From: Bacillota bacterium
Lineage (GTDB): Bacteria; Bacillota; Clostridia; Oscillospirales; Oscillospiraceae
Reading direction: 5' to 3'
Length of the DNA: 64,000 nt
NCBI GenBank assembly: GCA_021770445.1
Contig: JAETQY010000007.1
Location: 1 to 64,000, forward strand
Shown: piece after piece, positions 15,974-24,705 of the stretch
Layout of the letters: the number at the start of each line of letters is the position of its first letter
How positions within the stretch are numbered: the first letter of the stretch is position 1
Made by a program: the position numbers and the translations under genes
Notes under the pieces: generated by a model
The model's input: the letters and a program-made list of their open reading frames with translations, nothing else
Told to the model about the DNA's origin: nothing
Databases searched by the model: none

Positions 15974-17485
15974 TTATGCGGAGATGAAGTTCATTCCCAT
16001 GCCCCGGGAAATCGTCCAGCCCTCAGAGGCGCTGGCCGTCAGGGCCTCATAGTCCTGATCCTGGAGGGCGGAGGCGGTGGTCTGTTTCCAGACGGGGTCC
16101 TTGGAGGCCACATAGTACATGATGTGCCAGCCGTACCCGGTCTTGACCAGTCCTGTATCTCCCTCCTTGCGGGCGGGGTCGGTGGCCCAGTCCAGGAAAG
16201 CCTGCTCATGGTTGGAGCTGGTCGTAATGTTGGAGTACAGGCCGCCGCTGGAGGCGGAGGCGGCGTCGCTGGTGTTGGCGTTGACCAAGGCTGCGAAGGA
16301 GTCCTCGGTGGCCTCGCCGGCCTTCCACTCGTCCAGGACGGACTGGGCCTTTGTCTCGGCCTCGTCATACTCCGCCTGGGTGGGATCGGAGCCGTTCCCG
16401 GCCTGAATCAGGATGTGGCGCACGTCGTGGGCGGTCTCCTGCACCAGAGCGCGGCCCTCGTAGACGATCACATAGTAGTTGTAGGAGGAGGTGTAGTCCC
16501 GCTCGAACAGGTCCACGTCGCTGGCCTTGCGGGCGCTGTCCAGCAGCCACTCGCCATAGGGGTAGTAGCTGAGGCCGGAGCCGGTGGAATGGGCGGAGAG
16601 AGAGGAGCTATACAGCCGATCCTTATACTCCTCGGCCAGGGCCTCCGGGTCCGCGCCCCCCTCCAGCTTGGACTTGAGCTCCTCGGCCAGGGCCTTCTGC
16701 TCCGTCTTGGCGTCCTCCATCTGGGCGGCGGTCTCCTCGTCGGTGCGCTCGATGGAGTTGCCGTCGGCGTCGGTGGCGGGGAGGGAGGCCCGGAAGAGGA
16801 AGTAGGTATAGGTCACGGTGTCCAGCTCGTCGGCGTGCTCCTTGTAGTAGGCCTGATAGTCGGCGTCGGGGTGGTCGATGGCGTCCAGCTTGGCCTGGGC
16901 GTAATCGCTGGCCAGCAGCTTCTGGCTCACCAGCTCCACCAGACGGTCATAGGTCATATAGGGGCCGTAGTTGGCGCGGATCAGGGCCTCCCGGCTGGTG
17001 GTCTGGCCGATCCAGGCGGTGTTCAGCTGGGACAGGAAGCTGTCCAGCTGGGACTGGCTCTCCTCCGTGAGGGTAAAGCCCTCGCTGCGGGCCTTGGCGG
17101 CCAGGGCGGTGCTGTTGGTCAGGCTCTCAACAGCCAGGTCCATCAGATGGTCGTACCAGCTCTGGCCGGTGGCCTGGTCGTAGACCTGCTTCTTCACCGA
17201 CTGGGTGGAGTTAAACAGGTACTGCTGGGCCTGTTCACTGTAGACGCTGCTGTAGTAATACTGCACGTCGGCAGTGGAATACTTGACGCCGTTGACGTCC
17301 AGGGCGGTGAGGTTGCGCTGGAGCAGGCCGCTGTTCCAGACCATCAGGGCCACAGCGGCCACCACGACCACAACGGCAACTACGGTATAAATGGCCATGG
17401 AGCGGCGGTCCTTTTGTTCCTCCTGGCGGCGCTTCTCGCTGCGCTCAGCCTTGGACTGGCTCTTTTTCTCAGGGGATGCACTCAC
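15974..17485 (-). CDS. Membrane-anchored peptidyl-prolyl isomerase/foldase (PpiC/SurA-like)
   Basis: This 503-residue protein starts with a highly charged cytoplasmic tail (residues 1-29), then one transmembrane helix (about 30-50, AIYTVVAVVVVVAAVALMVW). The extracytoplasmic part has a SurA_N-like chaperone region (about 55-230), and near the C-terminus a parvulin/PpiC module with VRHILIQAGNG, then DSFAALVNANTSD and VKTGYGWHIMYYV. Unlike PrsA it has no lipobox Cys and stays tied by the helix. It should help fold exported proteins at the outer face of the membrane. The gene is monocistronic, between terminators, with the 6S RNA gene upstream on the same strand. Confidence 0.9.
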   Translation of the reverse strand: MSASPEKKSQSKAERSEKRRQEEQKDRRSMAIYTVVAVVVVVAAVALMVWNSGLLQRNLTALDVNGVKYSTADVQYYYSSVYSEQAQQYLFNSTQSVKKQVYDQATGQSWYDHLMDLAVESLTNSTALAAKARSEGFTLTEESQSQLDSFLSQLNTAWIGQTTSREALIRANYGPYMTYDRLVELVSQKLLASDYAQAKLDAIDHPDADYQAYYKEHADELDTVTYTYFLFRASLPATDADGNSIERTDEETAAQMEDAKTEQKALAEELKSKLEGGADPEALAEEYKDRLYSSSLSAHSTGSGLSYYPYGEWLLDSARKASDVDLFERDYTSSYNYYVIVYEGRALVQETAHDVRHILIQAGNGSDPTQAEYDEAETKAQSVLDEWKAGEATEDSFAALVNANTSDAASASSGGLYSNITTSSNHEQAFLDWATDPARKEGDTGLVKTGYGWHIMYYVASKDPVWKQTTASALQDQDYEALTASASEGWTISRGMGMNFISA

Positions 17486-17629
17486 AGTTGTTCAGTCCTC
17501 TCATTTCGGTAGTAGGCAGGGGCCGGCCCTTTGGCCAGCCCGTCGGGAAATACCCTGCGGGCATTTCCGAGACATTATACTAAAAACCGCCTTGAATTGC
17601 AAGAGGGAGCGGGGAGATTTACACTTTAT

Positions 17630-17872
17630 TAAAAAAATAGAAAGGGCCGCGGCGAATTCGCCGCGGTCCAGCCGTTGGATACTGTGTTTTTTTAACCCCG
17701 CTCTGGCCGTGTGGACCCGTTTAAAACCTGCACAGACGGCAGGTGGGTCGCCTCCACGACGCTTTACTGCTTCCAACGTCCAGCTGACCTCATAAGGGGG
17801 CCGGGAGGCCTGCAAGCCGCGCCGTGAGGTGGGCGTCCCGTTTTAAAAATGTGGGTTTAAAAGGACCCATCA
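17630..17872 (-). ncRNA. ssrS: Probable 6S RNA (ssrS) with terminator
   Basis: No protein is supported here. On the minus strand a 3' half with GAAGCAGTAAAGCGTCG, then GACCC-ACCTGC-loop-GCAGGT-TTTAAAC-GGGTC, matches the pattern of the 3' arm of 6S RNA (GAAGC..UAAA, CACC..loop..GGUU). The ends pair: TTTTAAACCC near 17852-17862 with GGGGTTAAAA near 17686-17699. A perfect 20-base hairpin (17648-17667) and T-rich tract finish it. 6S RNA binds housekeeping RNA polymerase in stationary phase. An SRP RNA was considered and rejected. The 5' boundary is approximate. Confidence 0.65.
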
Positions 17873-17900
17873 CGCACCGAGCAGGAATTTGTTCGGAAAA

Positions 17901-18224
17901 TCAGGAGTGCTCCTCTTCCTCCTCGTCCTGAAAAAAGCGCTCCATGAACAGCTCATACACCTCGTCCAGCTCCTCGTCGGAGTCCAGGGTGGAGAGCAGC
18001 TCCTCGCCGTTCTCCTCGATGCCCTTCATGATGACCAGGCCGTACTCCTCGTCGTCGGCGTCCACGTCCTTGGGCTCGCCGGTGGCCTCGTCCTCCTCCA
18101 CGGCGGGGAACATGGCGTAGTAGGTGATCCCCTTGTGCTCCAGGGTGTCCACCAGCTCCAGCTCAAAGTCATTGCCCTCCTCGTCGGTGACGGTAATAAA
18201 ATCGGGGCCGAAGTTCTCTTCCAT
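17901..18224 (-). CDS. DUF1292 family protein
   Basis: This small, very acidic protein has 107 residues from ATG 18224, with AGGAGG in front. The DUF1292 pattern is clear: FITVTDEEGNDFELELVDTL, then ITYYAMFPA and YGLVIMKGIEENGEELLSTL, ending in DEELDEVYELFMERFF and an acidic tail. The family is widespread in Firmicutes, often near yrrK/alaS-region genes, with no known function. Here it stands alone between the 6S RNA gene and the divergent PBP1A gene. The run of Asp/Glu in the middle insert (residues 55-70) is longer than usual. Confidence 0.88.
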   Translation of the reverse strand: MEENFGPDFITVTDEEGNDFELELVDTLEHKGITYYAMFPAVEEDEATGEPKDVDADDEEYGLVIMKGIEENGEELLSTLDSDEELDEVYELFMERFFQDEEEEEHS

Positions 18225-18342
18225 AAAGCGCCTCCTGTCTTTTTCTGCTTTTATTTTACCCTGACAGCGGGAAAAATGCAAGGGGGGAGAGAAGGTAAAT
18301 TTTAAGAAACTTTGAAGAATCAGGGTTCGAGGGGATTATGGG

Positions 18343-18370
18343 TGGACAAACAAGGAAAATCTGGTATAAT
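18343..18370 (+). promoter_or_regulatory. PBP1A promoter
   Basis: TGGACA (18343-18348) and TATAAT (18365-18370), spacing 16, 22 bases before the ATG at 18393. Confidence 0.75.
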
Positions 18371-18392
18371 ACATAGGACGGAGGTATTTACC

Positions 18393-21089
18393 ATGTCACA
18401 ATACAGCGATCATAACTCCCTTTACGAGAATAGCGACTACCCGTCCCGCCGTCAGGCGCCGGGTCCGGCACGGTCCTCGGAGGGCGCCCGACAGACCTCC
18501 TCCGGGAGGGAGGCGCCCCGGAGGCGCAGAAAGAAGAAGCACCCCGTCCGGCGGGGTATCGGTATTTTCTTCAAGGTGCTGGGCACCCTGATCCTAATCG
18601 GCCTGTGTACCGGGGCGCTGCTGGCCTGCTTTGCCGCGGTGTACATCAACGAGGTGATTGTCCCCATCGCCGACCTGAGCCCGGACGACTTCCCCCTGGG
18701 GGAGAACAGCATCATGTACTATATGGACAAGGAGACCGGGCAGTACAAGGAGATGACCACCCTGCTCAGCGTGACCAAGTCCATGTGGGTGGACTACGAG
18801 GAGATGCCCGAGTACCTGAAGCAGGCCGCCGTGGCCATCGAGGACAGGCGCTTCTGGACCCACCCGGGCGTGGACTGGCGGGGCACCGCCAAGGCGGTGC
18901 TGCGGATGTTCACCGGCGGAGAGATCTCCGGCGGCTCCACCATCACCCAGCAGGTCATCAAGAACATGACCAACTACAACGAGACCACGGTGAAGCGAAA
19001 GATCACCGAGATCGTCCGGGCCTTCCGGTTCACCCAGAACAACTCCAAGGTGGACACCCTGGAGTATTACCTGAACATCATCCCCCTGGGCAGCGGCTGC
19101 GAGGGGGTGGGGGCGGGCGCCCGGGAGTACTTCGGCAAGCCGGTGTCGGAGCTCACCCTGGCCGAGTGCGCCAGCCTGGTGGGCATCACCAACAACCCAT
19201 CCAAATACGGCCCCTACTCCTTCGCCAAGTCCCAGGGCTTCAACACAGACGAGATCTGGGACGCCCGGCAGTGGAACAAGTACCGCCAGGAGGTCATTCT
19301 CAACCAGATGCTGGAGCAGGGAATGATCAGCCGGGAGGAGTACGACGAGGCCGTGGCCCAGGAGCTGGTCTTTGTCCGGGACGAGGGGACGGAGGCCTCC
19401 GACCAGATCTACACCTGGTATGAGGAGACCGTCATCTCCGACGTGCGGGACGCGCTGGCCGAGCAGTGCCACTGGTCCGACCGGCAGATCGACCTGGCCA
19501 TGCAGCGGGGCGGCCTGCGCATCTATACCTGCTACGACCCGGACCTCCAGGCCGTGGTGGACGAGGTGTACACCAACCGGGAGAATCTGAACTATACCTC
19601 CAAGGACGGCCAGCTGATGCAGTCGGCCATCTGCGTCATCGACAACCAGACGGGCAGCGTGGCGGCCATCGCCGGTATGTTCGGCGACAAGACGGTGAAC
19701 CGGGGCAGCAACTACGCCAACTCTGGCCACCGGCAGCCCGGCTCCTCCTTCAAGCCCCTGGCCGTCTACTCCCCGGCCCTGGAGTTCAACAAGGTCAACC
19801 CCTACTCGGTGCTGGACGACTACCCCTACCGGCTGAACGGCAGCAAGGCGTGGCCCAAGAACTCGGGCCGGGAGCGGTACCAGGGCCACGTTACCCTGCG
19901 GGACGCCCTGAAGCAGTCGCTGAACACCGTGGCCGTCCGGCTGATGATCGACTACGTCACCCCGGAGGAGAGCTTCAAGTTTGTCCAGGACAAGTACCAC
20001 ATCGACCTGGAGGAGGGCCGCATGGTGGGCGGCGAGTGGAAGACCGACATCACGGACTCCCTGTCCATGGGCGGCCTCACCGACGGCGTCAACGCCCGGG
20101 ACATGGCCGAGGCCTACTCCGTATTCCCCAACAACGGGGTCTATCAGGGCTCCCGCACCTTCACCCGGGTGACCCAGATCGTGGACGGCCGGGAGGAGCT
20201 GCTCATCGACAACACCCTGGAGCAGGAGCCGGTCATCAAGGAGACCACCGCCTGGTATATGAACAATATGCTCCAGCGGGTCTTTGAGGACGGCGGCACC
20301 GCCAAGGGCCAGGGCATCAAGGGCCAGCACGCCGCCGGCAAGACGGGCACCACCTCCGACAACAAGGACCGCTGGTTCGTGGGCTACACCCCCTATTACA
20401 CCGCCGCCGTGTGGGTGGGCTACGAGCGCAACGCCAAGATCAACGCCACGGGCAACCCCGCCATCGGCCTGTGGAACAAGGTGATGACCGGGCTCCACGA
20501 GGGCCTGCCCGACAAGGACTACCCCGATCCCGGCGGACGGCGGACCGTCACCTACTGCCAGGACTCCGGCCTGCTGGCCACCGAGTGGTGCGCCATGGAC
20601 CCCAGAGGCAGCCGGTCGGCCTCGGGCAGCATCTTCCCGGAGAGCTATCCCGAGGGACAGTACTGCGAAATGCACAAGGAGGAGAACGTAGTCACTGTCT
20701 GTACTGAGTGCCCCGTCCTCAAGGAGGACGGCACCCCCACCGGCCTGTACCATCTAGCCGGGGAGTTCTGCCCGGAGGAGAGCAAAAAGCAGATCTGCCT
20801 GCCCCGGTTTGGCCGGGAGCAGATAGGCTCCGCCGTGGCAGGGGACTCCCAGTGGGACTATGAAGCGGCCGTCGCCTATGGGACGTGCACTGTCCACACC
20901 GAGGCGCCCATCCCCGAGAACCCCGTGGACCCCAACAACCCCTACGACCCCAATAATCCCTATGATCCCAACAACCCCTATGACCCCACAAACCCCGGCA
21001 ATCCCATCGACCCGGCTGACCCAGATAACCCGGAGGAGCCGGACGTTCCCATCCATCCTCTGCCGCCCTTTGATGGCCTGGCCGGATAG
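18393..21089 (+). CDS. Class A penicillin-binding protein 1A
   Basis: This 898-residue bifunctional peptidoglycan synthase begins at ATG 18393 (GGAGG upstream). A basic cytoplasmic tail precedes one transmembrane helix (about 60-88). The GT51 glycosyltransferase domain shows AIEDRRFWTHPGVDWRG with the catalytic Glu near 150 and GGSTITQQVIKN. The transpeptidase domain has SSFK (about 450), SLN and KTGTT (about 650). The tail (after 840) carries NPYDPNNPYDP repeats and Asp/Pro-rich sequence, likely a flexible wall-spanning extension. It polymerises and cross-links glycan strands outside the membrane. It is monocistronic with its own promoter and terminator. Confidence 0.96.
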   Translation: MSQYSDHNSLYENSDYPSRRQAPGPARSSEGARQTSSGREAPRRRRKKKHPVRRGIGIFFKVLGTLILIGLCTGALLACFAAVYINEVIVPIADLSPDDFPLGENSIMYYMDKETGQYKEMTTLLSVTKSMWVDYEEMPEYLKQAAVAIEDRRFWTHPGVDWRGTAKAVLRMFTGGEISGGSTITQQVIKNMTNYNETTVKRKITEIVRAFRFTQNNSKVDTLEYYLNIIPLGSGCEGVGAGAREYFGKPVSELTLAECASLVGITNNPSKYGPYSFAKSQGFNTDEIWDARQWNKYRQEVILNQMLEQGMISREEYDEAVAQELVFVRDEGTEASDQIYTWYEETVISDVRDALAEQCHWSDRQIDLAMQRGGLRIYTCYDPDLQAVVDEVYTNRENLNYTSKDGQLMQSAICVIDNQTGSVAAIAGMFGDKTVNRGSNYANSGHRQPGSSFKPLAVYSPALEFNKVNPYSVLDDYPYRLNGSKAWPKNSGRERYQGHVTLRDALKQSLNTVAVRLMIDYVTPEESFKFVQDKYHIDLEEGRMVGGEWKTDITDSLSMGGLTDGVNARDMAEAYSVFPNNGVYQGSRTFTRVTQIVDGREELLIDNTLEQEPVIKETTAWYMNNMLQRVFEDGGTAKGQGIKGQHAAGKTGTTSDNKDRWFVGYTPYYTAAVWVGYERNAKINATGNPAIGLWNKVMTGLHEGLPDKDYPDPGGRRTVTYCQDSGLLATEWCAMDPRGSRSASGSIFPESYPEGQYCEMHKEENVVTVCTECPVLKEDGTPTGLYHLAGEFCPEESKKQICLPRFGREQIGSAVAGDSQWDYEAAVAYGTCTVHTEAPIPENPVDPNNPYDPNNPYDPNNPYDPTNPGNPIDPADPDNPEEPDVPIHPLPPFDGLAG

Positions 21090-21109
21090 CGGGACAAGCT
21101 GTATTCAGT

Positions 21110-21143
21110 GGCGCCGCGGGCAGTCTGCCCGCGGCGCCCTTTT
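21110..21143 (+). terminator. Terminator after PBP1A
   Basis: GGCGCCGCGGGCA pairs perfectly with TGCCCGCGGCGCC over a three-base loop and is followed by CTTTTG. Confidence 0.88.
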
Positions 21144-21220
21144 GCCTGAAACTGTGAGATTTGACAAAAATCTACCGGTTGAACCGGGAAAACTTTCTCT
21201 ATCAGAGCAGAAATTTGTGG

Positions 21221-21249
21221 TTGCGGCGGATGGGGCGGTATGCTACAAT
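21221..21249 (+). promoter_or_regulatory. Promoter of UPF0735-hom-lysC unit
   Basis: TTGCGG (21221-21226) and TACAAT (21244-21249) with 17-base spacing. Confidence 0.6.
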
Positions 21250-21315
21250 AGACCACAGTACAAAAACAAATGACCACATAACGCGGACGGTGTCCCGCGG
21301 GGACAGGAGGAACCT

Positions 21316-21756
21316 ATGAGCGGCCCGGCAAAATATTTTATTGTGGAGGCCAGTGCCATGCCGGAGATCTTCCGGAAGGTGGCCGAGGCCAAGCGCCTGC
21401 TGGAGACAGGGGAGGAGAAAACCGTCAACGGTGCGGCCCAGGCGGTGAGCATCAGCCGCAGCGCCTTCTATAAGTACAAGGACGCGGTCCGGCCCTTCAA
21501 CGACATGCTCCACGGGCGGATCGTCACCTTTCAGGTGCTGCTCAAGGATGAGCCAGGGGTACTGTCCGGGGCGCTGAACGTGCTGGCGGGCACTGGGGTG
21601 AACATCCTTACCATCAACCAGAGCATCCCGTCCAACGGCTGCGCTGTGGTCACCATGACGGCGGAGACCTCCGCCATTCAGGACTCCCTGGAGGAGGTAC
21701 TGGCCAGTTTAGCCGCCGGCTCCGGGGTCATCAAGTGTGAAATTCTGGCAGGATAA
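21316..21756 (+). CDS. UPF0735 family ACT domain protein
   Basis: The 146-residue protein has two parts. Residues 1-70 form a small helix-turn-helix-like region (EKTVNGAAQAVSISRSAFYKYKDAV), and residues 70-146 are an ACT domain (VTFQVLLKDEPGVLSGALNVLAGTGVNILTI). This is the UPF0735/PheB/ThrR group, often next to homoserine dehydrogenase and thought to regulate aspartate-family or aromatic amino acid genes by sensing an amino acid. Here it is directly upstream of hom and lysC with 20 bases between stop and the next ATG, which supports a role in regulating threonine, methionine and lysine supply. ACAGGAGG precedes the ATG. Confidence 0.9.
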   Translation: MSGPAKYFIVEASAMPEIFRKVAEAKRLLETGEEKTVNGAAQAVSISRSAFYKYKDAVRPFNDMLHGRIVTFQVLLKDEPGVLSGALNVLAGTGVNILTINQSIPSNGCAVVTMTAETSAIQDSLEEVLASLAAGSGVIKCEILAG

Positions 21757-21776
21757 CAGATTTGGAGGAAAAGAAC

Positions 21777-22988
21777 ATGGTAAACGTAGCAATTTTGGGT
21801 TTTGGCACCGTGGGCTCCGGCGTAGCTGAGGTGCTCACCACCAACGGCGGCCTCATCGACCACCGAGTAGACGACCTGGTGCGGTTGAAGTATATCCTGG
21901 ATGTGCGGGACTTCCCGGACAGCCCCTATGCGGACCTGTTTGTGAAGGACTTTGCCGTCATTGAGAACGACCCCGAGCTGGACATCGTGGTGGAGACCAT
22001 CGGCGGAGCGAAGATCGCCCTGGAGTTCACCACCCGGGCGCTGAAGGCGGGCAAGAGCGTGGTTACCTCCAACAAGGAGCTGGTGGCCACCCACGGCTAT
22101 GAGCTGCTCCAGCTGGCCCGGGCCAACGGGTGCAGCTACCTCTTTGAGGCCAGCGTGGGCGGGGGCATCCCCATTCTGCGGCCCCTGACCTCCTGCCTGG
22201 CCGCCAACGAGCTGGAGCAGGTGACCGGCATCCTCAACGGCACCACCAACTATATCCTCACCCGGATGATCCGGGCGGGGCTCACCTTCGACCAGGCTTT
22301 GAGCGAGGCCCAGGCCAACGGCTACGCCGAGAAGGACCCCACCGCCGATGTGGACGGCCACGACGCCTGCCGGAAGATCTGCATCCTGGCCTCCCTGGCC
22401 TTTGGCCGCCATGTCCACCCCGACCAGGTACCCACTCAGGGCATCCGGAATGTCACCCTGGCGGACGCAGACTACGCCGCCTCGGCGGACTACAAGGTTA
22501 AGCTGCTGGGCCGGGCGCTCCGCCAGCCCGAGGGCAAGGTGTGCGCCTTTGTGGCCCCCCACCTGGTACCGGGAGACAATCCTCTGTCCGGGGTGGAGGA
22601 CGTGTTCAACGCCATTGCCGTCACTGGCAACGCCATCGGCGACGTGATGTTCTACGGCCGGGGGGCGGGCAAGCTGCCCACCGCCTCCGCCGTGGTGGCC
22701 GACGTCATCGACATTGCCAAGGACCTGAAAAAGGACCGGCACAACGGCTGGGAGGAGGGCGCCCCCGACCTGGTGGTGTCCGCTGACAGTCTGGTCTCCC
22801 CCTGGTATGTCCGGGCTCAGGTGTCGGCCGACCAGGCCCGTCAGAAGTTTGGCGAGATTCAACTGTTGGCCCGGGGCGGCGCACCCGCCGGCGAGGCGGC
22901 CTTCCTCACGGCCCCCATGACCGAGCCGGAGATCCGGGAGAAGCTGGCCGGCCTAGAGACGGGCTCCCTGTTCCGGGTACTGGCCTGA
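21777..22988 (+). CDS. hom: Homoserine dehydrogenase
   Basis: The 403-residue protein starts at ATG 21777, preceded by TTGGAGG; an in-frame TTG at 21762 overlaps that ribosome site. The NAD(P)-binding loop NVAILGFGTVGSGVAEVLTT comes first, then the catalytic domain with TSNKELVATHGYELLQLA, EASVGGGIPILRPLTSCL, GILNGTTNYILTRM and the Lys in EAQANGYAEKDPTADVDGHD. The C-terminus is short and has no ACT domain, so feedback control may be supplied by the separate ACT protein upstream. It makes homoserine from aspartate semialdehyde. lysC follows 90 bases downstream. Confidence 0.96.
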   Translation: MVNVAILGFGTVGSGVAEVLTTNGGLIDHRVDDLVRLKYILDVRDFPDSPYADLFVKDFAVIENDPELDIVVETIGGAKIALEFTTRALKAGKSVVTSNKELVATHGYELLQLARANGCSYLFEASVGGGIPILRPLTSCLAANELEQVTGILNGTTNYILTRMIRAGLTFDQALSEAQANGYAEKDPTADVDGHDACRKICILASLAFGRHVHPDQVPTQGIRNVTLADADYAASADYKVKLLGRALRQPEGKVCAFVAPHLVPGDNPLSGVEDVFNAIAVTGNAIGDVMFYGRGAGKLPTASAVVADVIDIAKDLKKDRHNGWEEGAPDLVVSADSLVSPWYVRAQVSADQARQKFGEIQLLARGGAPAGEAAFLTAPMTEPEIREKLAGLETGSLFRVLA

Positions 22989-23012
22989 GACAGACCGGGC
23001 GCATAGAATAGA

Positions 23013-23070
23013 AAAAGGCTTCCCCTAAAGGGGAAGGCTTCCGAAAACTGATTCTTACCTTTAGGGGGAA
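23013..23070 (+). promoter_or_regulatory. Alternative hairpins in hom-lysC gap overlapping lysC ribosome site
   Basis: CTTCCCC/GGGGAAG forms a local hairpin with loop TAAA. Its inner strand CCCCTAAAGG is also exactly complementary to CCTTTAGGGG just before lysC, which contains the lysC ribosome site. The two pairings exclude each other. Confidence 0.5.
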
Positions 23071-23078
23071 TACCATAC

Positions 23079-24302
23079 ATGGCACTGATCGTACAAAAAT
23101 TCGGCGGCAGCTCGGTGGCCGATGCGGACAAGATCCGCAACGTGGCCCGCATTGTCACCGAGACCTACCGCAAGGGGCACAGCGTGGTGGTGGTGCTGTC
23201 TGCCCAGGGGGACACCACCGACGACCTGATCGAGAAGGCCCGGGAGATTCACCCCGGTGCCTCCAAGCGGGAGATGGATATGCTGCTGTCCACCGGTGAA
23301 CAGATCTCCATCGCCCTGTGCGCCATGGCTATTGAGCGCATGGGCTACCAGGCCATCTCCCTCACCGGCTGGCAGGCGGGGATGCTCACCGACTCGGCCT
23401 ACTCCGCCGCCCGCATCAAGCGGGTGCGCACCGAGCGCATCCAGAAGGAGCTGGACAAGAAGAAGATCGTACTGGTGGCCGGCTTCCAGGGCATCAACAA
23501 GTATGACGACGTCACCACTCTGGGCCGGGGAGGCTCCGACACCTCCGCCGTGGCCCTGGCCACCGCCCTCCACGCCGACCTGTGTCAGATCTACACCGAC
23601 GTGGACGGCGTCTACACCGCCGATCCCCGCCACGTGACGGGGGCGCGGAAGCTGGAGGAGATCACCTATGACGAGATGCTGGAGCTGGCCAGTCTGGGGG
23701 CTCAGGTGCTCCACAACCGCTCGGTGGAGATGGCCAAGCGGTATAACGTCAATCTGGAGGTGCTGTCCAGCTTCAGCGGAAAGCCCGGTACAAAAGTGAA
23801 GGAGGTCGTAAAGAGTATGGAAAAGACCCATGTCAGCGGCGTGGCCAAGGATAAGGACGTGGCACGTATCGCTTTGATCGGGCTGGTGGACCAGCCCGGT
23901 ATCGCCTTTAAAATTTTCTCCCTGCTGGCCAGGAAAAACATCAACGTGGACATTATTCTCCAGTCCATCGGCCGGGACGGCAGCAAGGACATCAGCTTTA
24001 CCGTGGCCGAGAGCGATGCTCAGGCGGCCGGGGAGCTGATGGAGGAGAACAAAGAGGTCATCGGCTGCAAGTCCATCGAGGTCAGCACCGAGGTGGCCAA
24101 GGTGTCCATCGTGGGCGCCGGCATGGCCAACAACGCCGGCGTGGCCTGCAAGATGTTCGAGGCCCTGTTCTCTGCGGGCATTAACATCAATATGATCTCC
24201 ACCAGTGAGATCAAGGTGTCTGTCCTGGTGGACGAGCGGGAGGCCGACCGGGCTGTTCAGGCCATCCACGACCGCTTCTTCAGCGAGTTCGGCAACGCAT
24301 AA
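23079..24302 (+). CDS. lysC: Aspartate kinase
   Basis: This 407-residue protein phosphorylates aspartate, the first step to lysine, threonine and methionine. The kinase domain opens with IVQKFGGSSVADADKIRNVA, and includes FQGINKYDDVTTLGRGGSDTSA and the DVDGVYTADPR region. Two C-terminal ACT domains (about 265-335 and 345-405, with LVDQPGIAFKIFSLLARKNI and MANNAGVACKMFEALFSAGI) indicate feedback control by lysine or threonine. Translation may be affected by the alternative hairpins covering its GGGGG ribosome site. It follows hom and is ended by a GC hairpin. Confidence 0.96.
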   Translation: MALIVQKFGGSSVADADKIRNVARIVTETYRKGHSVVVVLSAQGDTTDDLIEKAREIHPGASKREMDMLLSTGEQISIALCAMAIERMGYQAISLTGWQAGMLTDSAYSAARIKRVRTERIQKELDKKKIVLVAGFQGINKYDDVTTLGRGGSDTSAVALATALHADLCQIYTDVDGVYTADPRHVTGARKLEEITYDEMLELASLGAQVLHNRSVEMAKRYNVNLEVLSSFSGKPGTKVKEVVKSMEKTHVSGVAKDKDVARIALIGLVDQPGIAFKIFSLLARKNINVDIILQSIGRDGSKDISFTVAESDAQAAGELMEENKEVIGCKSIEVSTEVAKVSIVGAGMANNAGVACKMFEALFSAGININMISTSEIKVSVLVDEREADRAVQAIHDRFFSEFGNA

Positions 24303-24314
24303 GAACCGAGAGCC

Positions 24315-24345
24315 GGGCCGCCCCTCCTGGGGCGGCCCCCACTTT
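24315..24345 (+). terminator. GC hairpin after lysC
   Basis: GGGCCGCCCC pairs with GGGGCGGCCC over a four-base loop; the following sequence is C-rich then ACTTTGGGG, so termination may be weak. Confidence 0.55.
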
Positions 24346-24407
24346 GGGGGACAGAAGGGGCTTCGGCACGCTCAGAAAAATTTCCGGCAAAAAATCTCAT
24401 TTTCCTG

Positions 24408-24436
24408 TTGACAAGTCGGGTGCGGTCAAGTATAAT
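24408..24436 (+). promoter_or_regulatory. tRNA cluster promoter
   Basis: Perfect TTGACA (24408-24413) and TATAAT (24431-24436), 17-base spacing, 32 bases before tRNA-Val. Confidence 0.92.
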
Positions 24437-24468
24437 AATCAAGCCGCTGTGAATTGGGCGGCTGACCG

Positions 24469-24544
24469 GGGAGCATAGCTCAGCTGGTAGAGCACATGCC
24501 TTACAAGCATGGGGTCACAGGTTCGAGCCCTGTTGTTCCCACCA
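24469..24544 (+). tRNA. tRNA-Val (anticodon TAC)
   Basis: Cloverleaf with acceptor GGGAGCA/TGTTCCC, D-loop AGCTCAGCTGGTAGAGC, anticodon loop CTTACAA, T-loop GGTTCGAGCC and encoded CCA. Discriminator base is A, which matches the TGGT of the T-box before valS. Confidence 0.97.
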
Positions 24545-24575
24545 TTTCGGCCCCCTGTATCCCCCGGAACTGCCT

Positions 24576-24652
<77 letters not shown>

Positions 24653-24705
24653 CTTTTTCTTCGTCCGCACGGTGTGCTTGTCCCGCCGTCGGATGAGGCA
24701 AAGGC

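Noticed and set aside
16124-17512. Plus-strand open frame opposite the foldase gene
   Set aside because: Low-complexity Gly/Leu/Val reading without start signals; the foldase on the minus strand is clear.
17501-17815. 104-codon minus-strand frame in the 6S region
   Set aside because: It overlaps the structured RNA and terminator, has no ribosome site and a composition unlike real genes.
17630-17872. SRP RNA or tmRNA in the 6S region
   Set aside because: A GGTCAG..GGAAGCAG resemblance to SRP helix 8 exists, but the apical loop and the long outer helices do not fit; there is no tmRNA tag frame. The 6S arm pattern fits better.
18594-20753. Long minus-strand open frame opposite PBP1A
   Set aside because: Same shadow effect of high third-position GC; the plus strand has all PBP motifs.
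20930-21000. CRISPR-like or tandem DNA repeat at the end of PBP1A
   Set aside because: The repeats are in-frame codons for NPYDP-type units of the protein tail, with no spacers.
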